Source: Caldithrix sp. (lineage in GTDB: Bacteria > Calditrichota > Calditrichia > Calditrichales > Calditrichaceae). Taken from it: a DNA stretch of 56,880 bases. Each line of letters begins with the position of its first letter. The stretch's first letter is position 1. The translations under genes and the position numbers were made by a program. Of this stretch, positions 50,458-56,880 are shown one piece after another. Below the pieces are notes generated by a model. It searched no databases and had not been told where the DNA came from. It worked only from the letters and a program-made list of their open reading frames with translations. The stretch spans positions 1-56,880 of the forward strand of contig DYOS01000007.1 in assembly GCA_020720405.1 (NCBI GenBank). The letters run 5' to 3'.

Positions 50458-51633
50458 ATGAAATATCTTAAAATTGATTCACCCGAAAGACTAACTCAGG
50501 CGGTTCAAAACGCCATTAAAACCCTGCGTAGCGGAGGTGTCATCGCCTACCCCACGGACACGCTCTATGGTCTGGGCGTGGATCTGAATAATGAGAAAGC
50601 GCTGCAAAAGCTATATCTGCTCAAGAAACGCCAGAAATCGGTACCTGTCTCGGCAATGGTGAATTCGATCCGCGATATTGATACCCTTTTAGGCGGTCTG
50701 CCTGCAGTAATCTTGCGGGATCTGGAGCTGGTTCTTCCGGGGCCGGTTACGGTTCTTTTGCCCAATACGCTGACCAGACCTGTGGCGGCTTTTAAGGCAG
50801 AATCGAAGAAACAGCTTTTGCCCCGGCTTGGCTTCCGCATCCCCGACCACCCGTTTTGCCATGCTCTGACGGCACAGGCCGGTTTCCCGATTTCGACCAC
50901 CAGCGCCAATCTTTCCGGTAAAAAAGATGTCGCCAATATCCAGGAGCTGATTGCTCATTTTGGTGATAAGCTCGACCTGGTAATCGATGGCGGTGCGCTG
51001 CCGGAGATCAGCGGCTCAACAATTATCGACTTTACCCGCCAGCCGTATCTGGTAATCCGTGAGGGTGCCCGAAGTGTTGTCTCGCTGCAAAAAGACTTTG
51101 GCCCGGGAAAAGTAAATCTTCGTAAGACACAATTCGACATCCGCTTTGTCTGCACCGGGAACATCTGTCGATCACCGCTTGCCGCGGCCATTCTTGGTGC
51201 CCTTTTGCAAAAAACAAAATACCGGGCAAACATCAGGGTGGATTCCGCAGGAACAATGGACCTGTCCTCAAGTCCGGCTCACGAGCTGACCCAGAAAATT
51301 GCTGCTGAACAGGGGCTGAACGTGAAAGAGCATAAATCGCGCAAAATAAATCTGCAGCTGGCCGGTGAAGCCGATCTGATTATTGCCCTGGCCCGAAACC
51401 ATTTTGATTATCTGCGACGGCATTTTCCGGAGCAGCGTGAAAAAATCGTTTTACTGCGCCAGTGGCAGGTTGATCAGCCCTTGTCCAATCCATCCATTCC
51501 TGACCCTATTGGCCATTCCATGGAATATTACCGCCAGAACGGAACGGAAATCCGGGATGAAATTCAGCGTATTCTGCCCTTTGTTCTTGACCGGATCCGG
51601 CAGTTTGCCGAATACAATGAAATTGCAGTTTAG
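50458..51633 (+). CDS. fusion of threonylcarbamoyl-AMP synthase (Sua5/YrdC) and low-molecular-weight phosphatase
   Basis: Residues 1-~205 are a YrdC/TsaC domain: GGVIAYPTDTLYGLGVDLNN, KKRQKSVPVSAMV, LPGPVTVLLPN and STTSANLSGKKDVANI are all present. It makes threonylcarbamoyl-AMP for tRNA t6A. From ~223 a low-molecular-weight phosphatase domain begins with the P-loop VCTGNICRSPLAAAIL (CX5R) and ends with the acid loop IPDPIGHSMEYY. The residue after CTGN is Ile, as in tyrosine phosphatases, whereas arginine phosphatases such as YwlE have Thr. Both halves look intact. The longer C-terminal domain of full Sua5 is missing and appears replaced. Confidence 0.9.
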   Translation: MKYLKIDSPERLTQAVQNAIKTLRSGGVIAYPTDTLYGLGVDLNNEKALQKLYLLKKRQKSVPVSAMVNSIRDIDTLLGGLPAVILRDLELVLPGPVTVLLPNTLTRPVAAFKAESKKQLLPRLGFRIPDHPFCHALTAQAGFPISTTSANLSGKKDVANIQELIAHFGDKLDLVIDGGALPEISGSTIIDFTRQPYLVIREGARSVVSLQKDFGPGKVNLRKTQFDIRFVCTGNICRSPLAAAILGALLQKTKYRANIRVDSAGTMDLSSSPAHELTQKIAAEQGLNVKEHKSRKINLQLAGEADLIIALARNHFDYLRRHFPEQREKIVLLRQWQVDQPLSNPSIPDPIGHSMEYYRQNGTEIRDEIQRILPFVLDRIRQFAEYNEIAV

Positions 51634-51644
51634 AAAGATATCCG

Positions 51645-52433
51645 ATGGCTGACCATGCGCTGAAGCGAATAATCCAACCCTGGCTGGCACAGCTTGGTGC
51701 AGCAAAAATGAATCGTCATTTCAACCAGCCACCGGTAATAATAGGCGGGGTCGGTCGTTCCGGAACCACCCTGCTCCTGTCCATGCTATCGGCGCATCCC
51801 GGTTTGTATGGTATTCCCCATGAAGTAGGGATGTTGACCGAGTGGAAAAAAATATCCAAACCGGATGGGAAAGAAGCCTGGCATCCTTACCGGATGGACC
51901 GCTTATACCGATACCTTCTGTTCCGGTCGATTCCGGAGTCGGCCCGGAGATACTGTGAAAAAACGCCAAAGAACATCCTTTGGCTGGAACAGATTCTGGA
52001 ATATTTTAACAGTAATGTAAAAATTATTCACCTGGTTCGGGATGGCCGGGATGTGATGACCTCCCGCCACCCTGAGCGGCCAGGAGAATATTGGATTCCG
52101 GTTTGGCGCTACCTCCGTGATATGCAGGCTGGCCTGAAATTTGACGGACACCCCTCGGTTATGATGGTGCGTTATGAAGACCTGATTCTGAATTATGAAC
52201 CGACTATCCGGGGGATTTGCGAATTTATCGGAGAGGATTCCAGACCCGAGCTTCTCAATTGGTTTGATCATACCCAGATCCGACAAAACCGGGCCTGGTT
52301 CCGGCCATTGGAAAAATTACACTCCAACTCTATTGGGAAATGGAAAAAACCAGAATACCGGGACCGGGTCGATGAAATAATGAATAATGAGCAGGTCGCC
52401 GGGATCATGCGTCGGCTGGGCTATATTTTTTAA
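51645..52433 (+). CDS. sulfotransferase family protein
   Basis: A P-loop-like sulfotransferase using PAPS. The 5'-phosphosulfate loop is IIGGVGRSGTTLLLSMLSAH (residues ~27-46) and the 3'-phosphate motif is VRDGRDVMTSRHP (~130). A MVRYEDLILNYE motif and a C-terminal WKKPEYRDRV complete the pattern. The 262-residue length suits bacterial carbohydrate or lipid sulfotransferases. It opens a cluster of surface-glycan genes, so a glycan or lipid acceptor is likely. Confidence 0.88.
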   Translation: MADHALKRIIQPWLAQLGAAKMNRHFNQPPVIIGGVGRSGTTLLLSMLSAHPGLYGIPHEVGMLTEWKKISKPDGKEAWHPYRMDRLYRYLLFRSIPESARRYCEKTPKNILWLEQILEYFNSNVKIIHLVRDGRDVMTSRHPERPGEYWIPVWRYLRDMQAGLKFDGHPSVMMVRYEDLILNYEPTIRGICEFIGEDSRPELLNWFDHTQIRQNRAWFRPLEKLHSNSIGKWKKPEYRDRVDEIMNNEQVAGIMRRLGYIF

Positions 52434-52721
52434 GAAATAAGAAGGTTAAATATAAAAAACAAGCCGGGATACTTGAACAAAAGTAATGGGTGAAACTTAA
52501 CCTGCCCCAGAAACAAGGTGGGTGATATGGCTCAGCATATTCCACCGGGCAGTTTGCTGCAGTAGGGTTGACAACACTTAATGAGTGGGTTTTTCAATTC
52601 CCGGTTCCGAATCCTGATTTCGTGTTAATTCGTGGACAAAGGATTTTGGGTTCTTCAATACCCAATTCCAGGGGTGTGTTTCGGTGTCAATCGGTGGCAA
52701 ACAAATTTTGAGGTATTCATT
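52434..52721. repeat. gap with intergenic repeat-like sequence
   Basis: The 288 bases before the glycosyltransferase hold no supported gene. GTGTTAATTCGTG (52622-52634) and ATTCGTGGACA (52627-52637) are exact reverse complements of CACGAATTAACAC and TGTCCACGAAT in the uvrB-msbA gap (about 47489-47537). This indicates degenerate copies of one intergenic repeat family. An open frame runs through from 52632, but the enzyme starts at 52722. Confidence 0.45.
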
Positions 52722-53663
52722 TTGAAAATCAGTGGTTTTTCCTTTGTCCGTAACGGACTGAAACTATACTACCCGGTGGTTGAATCGATACAATCTATTC
52801 TGCCGGTTTGCGATGAATTTGTTGTTGCAGTTGGCCGGGGTGATGCGGATGACGATACACGCCGGGCCATTGCGGACATCGGCGATCCCAAAATCCGGAT
52901 TATCGATACCGAATGGGAAGAGCAGTATTTTAAAAAGGGCATCATCAATGCCCTGCAAACGGATATCGCCATGAAAGCCTGCAGCGGAGACTGGTTGTTT
53001 TATGTACAGGCAGATGAGGTGGTCCATGAAAAATATCTGCCGCTCATCAAAAAAACCTGCCAGCAATATCTTGAGGACCGTGAAGTTGAAGGTTTACTTT
53101 TTCATTACCGCCATTTCTGGGGTGATTATCAGCATTATCACGCCGGCCATGGCTGGTATCCCAATGAAATCCGTATGGTCCGTAATTTACCTCAGATTCA
53201 TTCCTGGCAGTCCGCACAATCATTTCGCTGGTTCGATCCGTATGATCAGCCGCGCCAGGAAAATGGTACCCGAAAATTGAAGGTAGCCCGGGTTGAAGCT
53301 GAAATTTATCATTATGGCTGGGTTCGGCCGCCGCAGCTGATGCAGAATAAAAAGCGGGCATTGGATTCAGTTCATTGGGGCAAAAATAAAGCTGAAGATT
53401 TTTATACAAAATTACCCGGTGAATTTGATTACGGCCCGCTGGATCGTCTGGCCATTTTTAAGGATACGCACCCGGCTGTGATGGCCGGAATGATTTCCCG
53501 GATGAGCTGGGCGGATAAACTACAAATAAAGGGTAAACCGAATCCGGCCCGGGAGCCGCACAAGCACGAGCGGTTGAAATACCGGGTAATTTCGTTTATC
53601 GAAAAATATTTACTGGCCGGGCATGCCCTCGGCGGTTTTAAAAATTACCGATTGATCAGGTAA
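52722..53663 (+). CDS. family 2-like glycosyltransferase
   Basis: The protein starts ISGFSFVRNGLKLYYPVVES and continues with CDEFVVAVGRGDADDDTR and WLFYVQADEVVHE, where QADE takes the place of the metal-binding DxD of GT-A enzymes. A C-terminal EIYHYGWVRPPQLM motif is typical of this GT2-like branch. I start at the TTG at 52722 because the region upstream is repeat-like and the domain begins immediately after. Together with the neighbours it probably builds a cell-surface polysaccharide. Confidence 0.8.
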   Translation: MKISGFSFVRNGLKLYYPVVESIQSILPVCDEFVVAVGRGDADDDTRRAIADIGDPKIRIIDTEWEEQYFKKGIINALQTDIAMKACSGDWLFYVQADEVVHEKYLPLIKKTCQQYLEDREVEGLLFHYRHFWGDYQHYHAGHGWYPNEIRMVRNLPQIHSWQSAQSFRWFDPYDQPRQENGTRKLKVARVEAEIYHYGWVRPPQLMQNKKRALDSVHWGKNKAEDFYTKLPGEFDYGPLDRLAIFKDTHPAVMAGMISRMSWADKLQIKGKPNPAREPHKHERLKYRVISFIEKYLLAGHALGGFKNYRLIR

Positions 53664-53673
53664 ACAGATTGCC

Positions 53674-54903
53674 ATGAATGTACTTTTTATTACCTATCAG
53701 TTTCCGCCACAGGGTGGTCCTGCCGTTCAGCGGATTGCAAAACTGATTAAATATTTAAGCCGTGCCGGTGTTGAATGTACGGTTTTAACCGCAGGTCAGA
53801 CGGATGCTACAAGTGATCAGGATTTATGGGCAGAAATTAAGGCTGAAAAGGGAATTGAAGTAATTATTTGTAAAGACATAATGCGCTGGGTACCCGGTGA
53901 GTTGCGCCGCTTATTAAAGCCCTGGTTTATTCCTGATAAAATGGCGTTTTGGTCCCGGTCGGTGGTCAAGCAGGGGATAGAGCTTGTCCGTCAACATAAC
54001 ATTCAGCTAATTTTCTCTACCTCCCCGCCGCATTCTGTACAGCTTGCTGCAGCCCGGATTGCCGAAGAGACGGGGCTGCCCTGGATTGCTGATTTCCGGG
54101 ATGAGTGGAGCAGGAATCCGACTTTTTTTAAATCTGCCGCACCGGCAAGGCAAAAGGAGATGGAGCAAAAAGTACTCAGTCAGGCAGATCATATTCTGGT
54201 GGTTACCAGACGGGCCCGGGAAAATTTTATCAGTCTTGCCGGTAAAGATAAAATCAGCCTTATCGCCAATGGTTTCGATCCTGAAGATTTTATCGATTTG
54301 ATTTTTGCGACAGAACAAACAAAAAAACTATCCATTGTTTACGCTGGCCGTTTAAACGAGCTGCATTCTCCGCTTGTTTTTTTTAAAGCCCTTCAGGAAT
54401 TGAATAAAATGCACAACGGAGCTTTGGACCAGTTGCTCGAGGTGAAAATTTTCGGCGGTGAGGAGAATTCCCGTTGGCTGTCCGGATTTCCCGATCTAAA
54501 TAACATTGTTTTTTTTGAAGGTTATAAACCGCATCGTCATGTTCTGCAGCTCATGGCCAACACTGATGCTCTGTTATTGCTGGCTACGAACATGAAGGAA
54601 ACAGAATTTATACCGGCTAAAGTTTATGAATATTTGAGACTGGGCAAAACCATTCTGGCCATCCTGTCTGCGCCGGGCGAACTGAGCAGATTGTTGGAAG
54701 ATTCCGGTAAGGGCAGGATAGCCATGCAGGTTGATACTGCTCAGATTGTCGATCACCTATCCGGGATGCTGGCTGAGAAAAAGAAGGGATTATCAGCTAA
54801 AGCGCCAAATTCAGGATTGATCCGGCAATTTGACCGGAGTGAACAGGCATTACTAATAAAGACCCTTTTTGATTCAGTTCTGCAGAAGGAGAAACAAACC
54901 TGA
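53674..54903 (+). CDS. GT4-like (GT-B) glycosyltransferase
   Basis: The N-terminal Rossmann domain begins NVLFITYQFPPQGGPAVQRI, the classic glycine-rich acceptor-side motif of GT4 enzymes, then FSTSPPHSVQLAAARIAEET and IADFRDEWSRN. The C-terminal domain has LSIVYAGRLNELHSPLVFFK and VYEYLRLGKTILAILSAPGE, where the usual donor-binding E-x7-E is partly kept. Donor and acceptor are unknown. Its stop overlaps the methyltransferase start (TGATG). Confidence 0.88.
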   Translation: MNVLFITYQFPPQGGPAVQRIAKLIKYLSRAGVECTVLTAGQTDATSDQDLWAEIKAEKGIEVIICKDIMRWVPGELRRLLKPWFIPDKMAFWSRSVVKQGIELVRQHNIQLIFSTSPPHSVQLAAARIAEETGLPWIADFRDEWSRNPTFFKSAAPARQKEMEQKVLSQADHILVVTRRARENFISLAGKDKISLIANGFDPEDFIDLIFATEQTKKLSIVYAGRLNELHSPLVFFKALQELNKMHNGALDQLLEVKIFGGEENSRWLSGFPDLNNIVFFEGYKPHRHVLQLMANTDALLLLATNMKETEFIPAKVYEYLRLGKTILAILSAPGELSRLLEDSGKGRIAMQVDTAQIVDHLSGMLAEKKKGLSAKAPNSGLIRQFDRSEQALLIKTLFDSVLQKEKQT

Positions 54904-55628
54904 TGAATGACTATCTGATAAGTGCTAAAGATCAGATTTATAATATCTGGCAGGCGGATAAAACCAGCAGACTCTACTATAATGAGCATCTCCGGAATTT
55001 TCAGATTGTCCGGCTGATTGAACAGGTCCCTGGCAAATTTACCACCCTGACCGATCTTGGCTGCGGTACCGGTAAGCTGGTCACCGAACTGGCCGGCCGG
55101 CATCCCGAAGTTAAAATTACAGCGGTTGATCTTTCCCCGGACCGGCTGGCTCTGTTTGCTGAAATGGCCGGTCAGCTCGGAATCACCCAAATCCAGGCTG
55201 ATTTATTCAATTTGAATATTTCACCGGCCCGGGTTATCGTATCGCAGGAGGTGATCGAACATCTGCCGGATGTTCATCAAACGCTGATCCGTATGGCTGC
55301 ATTTCTGGAACAGGGAGGTCATGCCGTTTTCTGCGTACCCAACCGCGAGAATCTTGAAGCAAAAATGATAACCGATCCGGTCAGTGGCCAGCGCTATCAT
55401 AAAAACGGCCATTTGCACAGTTTCACCCGGAAATCGTTTACCCGCGCCATACAGCAAGCCGGATTTGATGTAATCAAAATACGATTGAATACCAATAACA
55501 AGCTGGTCAAACGCCTTGCGGGATTAAAAACAGGGATCAGCTACCGGCTGGTATTCTGGGACAGGCTGGTGAATTTTCTATTTCCGGGGAAAGCAGCATA
55601 CCTTGCGGTGCTTTGCCGTAAACGGTAA
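54903..55628 (+). CDS. class I SAM-dependent methyltransferase
   Basis: Motif I is LTDLGCGTGKLVTELAGRHP, motif II ITAVDLSPDRL and motif III-IV VIVSQEVIEHLPDVHQTL, as in UbiG/UbiE-like enzymes of about 240 residues. Given its position between two glycosyltransferases it probably methylates a sugar or lipid carrier; a cofactor substrate cannot be excluded. The ending LAVLCRKR is basic. It is co-translated with the upstream glycosyltransferase. Confidence 0.88.
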   Translation: MNDYLISAKDQIYNIWQADKTSRLYYNEHLRNFQIVRLIEQVPGKFTTLTDLGCGTGKLVTELAGRHPEVKITAVDLSPDRLALFAEMAGQLGITQIQADLFNLNISPARVIVSQEVIEHLPDVHQTLIRMAAFLEQGGHAVFCVPNRENLEAKMITDPVSGQRYHKNGHLHSFTRKSFTRAIQQAGFDVIKIRLNTNNKLVKRLAGLKTGISYRLVFWDRLVNFLFPGKAAYLAVLCRKR

Positions 55629-55715
55629 CGGCTGATAATTCTGCGGTTGGTGGAAGAGGTGCCTGTTTCTCCAGGGTATTGAAAAACAATTTTTACCAAG
55701 GCTTATAAGTAAAAG

Positions 55716-56852
55716 ATGAAAATTGCCTATGTTCACAATGGCCTGTGGCCATCGCCTTCGCCGAGTACCACGTTTTCGACCATGACTGCCTGGGCGCTGG
55801 CCGGTCAGGCGGAACAGGTTCATTTTTTTATTCAGCGTAATTCAAAGCAGACCCCGGATGAAGTACTTACAAATTATTTTTCACTCAACCGGCCGCCGGC
55901 GCTGATTATTCATGATGTGCCAAAGGGAAAGATTCTGAACTCCAACCAGCTCTACTACTGGCGTGTTTACCGCGAACTGATCCAATTACTGAAACAGAAA
56001 AATCTCGATGTCGTCATTACCCGCAATACAGCCTTCCTGCCTTATTTCGAGCAGCTTTCACGGAACTACGGTGTGAAATCTTATTTTGAATCTCATAATT
56101 TTTATACCGACCTCACCCATCATCAAGAAAAAGAAGACCGTCGTCATCAGAAACTTGAACTAAAATACCTGCCCAAAATCAGCGGTATTATTTGTCTGCA
56201 AAATGCCCAGCGCCGCTTGTATCTCAACCATTATCCGGACCGCCATATTTTCACCGCCCGCACCGGAATCCATAAAATTATTCAGCATTCCTTCGCCGGT
56301 GAATATCTTGGTTACGTCGGTTCACTGGATGACCACAAAGGTGTCACCGATTTACTCCAGGCAGCGGCAAAATCTTCGGTCCAACCCAAATTGTTGATCA
56401 TCGGCGGGAAAAATGAGGCTGAGATACTGAGTCGGACAAAGGAATACGGCCAGATTTATGATCCTCAGAAATTTAAAATTACAGGCTGGATGAATAAGGA
56501 TGACCTGTACCGGGCTTTGCCGGAAATCCGGGTTGGATTTATTCCGCTCAAGGATACCTTTTTCAATCGCTTTCTGACCTCACCATTGAAAACCTTTGAT
56601 TATTATGCTTTTGGTATTCCGATGATTGCTTCGGATTTGCCAACCATGCGGGAACTGATTGATGACAGTCAAAACGGCTGGCTTTATCCCCCCGGGGATG
56701 TGGAAGCTCTGAGCGAAATTATTGACCGGGTTTATAACGACAGGCCCCGGCTGGAGGCGGTCAGCCTGAATAATTATCAACGGGCAGAGCAGTATTTGTG
56801 GTCGCGGCGGGCGGAGCTGATTGTTTCTGAGATTGGCGGGAATCGTGGCTGA
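55716..56852 (+). CDS. GT4-type glycosyltransferase
   Basis: A GT-B enzyme beginning MKIAYVHNGLWPSPSPSTTF, with an N-terminal acceptor domain (YFESHNFYTDLTHHQEKE) and a GT4 C-terminal domain: YLGYVGSLDDHKGVTDLLQA, ITGWMNKDDLYRALPEIRVG and SPLKTFDYYAFGIPMIASDL with PTMRELI, the donor nucleotide-sugar site. The 378-residue length is normal. It follows an 87-base gap after the methyltransferase and ends the window. Confidence 0.92.
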   Translation: MKIAYVHNGLWPSPSPSTTFSTMTAWALAGQAEQVHFFIQRNSKQTPDEVLTNYFSLNRPPALIIHDVPKGKILNSNQLYYWRVYRELIQLLKQKNLDVVITRNTAFLPYFEQLSRNYGVKSYFESHNFYTDLTHHQEKEDRRHQKLELKYLPKISGIICLQNAQRRLYLNHYPDRHIFTARTGIHKIIQHSFAGEYLGYVGSLDDHKGVTDLLQAAAKSSVQPKLLIIGGKNEAEILSRTKEYGQIYDPQKFKITGWMNKDDLYRALPEIRVGFIPLKDTFFNRFLTSPLKTFDYYAFGIPMIASDLPTMRELIDDSQNGWLYPPGDVEALSEIIDRVYNDRPRLEAVSLNNYQRAEQYLWSRRAELIVSEIGGNRG

Positions 56853-56880
56853 ACCCTGTTCTGTTGTATTAATTCTCCGC

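Overview
The window is about 57 kb of a compact Gram-negative bacterial chromosome, with short intergenic gaps, many 4-base stop/start overlaps and medium GC content. The outer-membrane and secretion genes (LptE-like, TolC/RND efflux, an MsbA-like ABC transporter, a TonB/AgmX-like protein), a GWxTD-domain protein, a DUF5683 protein and a subtilase with a C-terminal FlgD/T9SS-like sorting domain point to the FCB superphylum. A Calditrichota-like lineage is my best guess; it rests on gene content, not on a phylogenetic marker comparison.

Layout. 1-2.2 kb: a broken type I restriction (HsdR) fragment, then dnaA on the minus strand with a cluster of DnaA boxes upstream (candidate oriC). 2.2-10.3 kb: mostly plus-strand housekeeping genes (ridA, lipid kinase, DUF5683, YfiM-like, PHP, UbiA-like, ftsY, rimO, GWxTD protein), with rpmB facing them. 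10.6-17.2 kb: a tetR-tolC-adaptor-RND efflux operon closed by a strong terminator. 17.3-26.9 kb: an SDR, pepT, DUF971, tRNA-Thr, an RRM protein, dcd, then a divergent pair (msrBA and a PAS-type sigma-54 activator) followed by a small TPR gene with a good sigma-54 promoter, then xerD, mobA and a CMD protein. 27-34.8 kb: a PspF-like activator, lptE, a TPR protein, a giant subtilase and coaE in one contiguous run. 34.8-40.7 kb: an AgmX-like protein, spmA-spmB, DUF4920, PepSY-TM, glgA, a HAD phosphatase and a DCC protein. 40.8-42.3 kb: tmRNA and a tRNA-Gly/Cys/Leu operon interrupted by two identical GIY-YIG nuclease cassettes. 42.5-45 kb: an ECF sigma / anti-sigma / DUF4097 operon. 45.5-56.9 kb: uvrB, an MsbA-like exporter, DUF3108, a Sua5-phosphatase fusion, and a surface-glycan cluster (sulfotransferase, three glycosyltransferases, methyltransferase).

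The most unusual locus is 41484-42156. A 281-bp cassette encoding only an 82-residue GIY-YIG nuclease and ending in a perfect hairpin sits at the 3' end of tRNA-Cys. Each copy is followed by a 19-bp copy of the tRNA 3' end, so the tRNA stays intact, and the cassette is present as two identical 300-bp tandem units inside a tRNA operon. The start codon of the first nuclease gene shares its A with the encoded CCA end of the tRNA. This looks like a minimal tRNA-targeting homing element. The second notable system is at 22.5-24.6 kb, where a cysteine-containing PAS sigma-54 activator, TGTTYCA/TGRAACA inverted repeats and a GG-N10-GC promoter appear to link methionine-sulfoxide repair with an unknown TPR protein.
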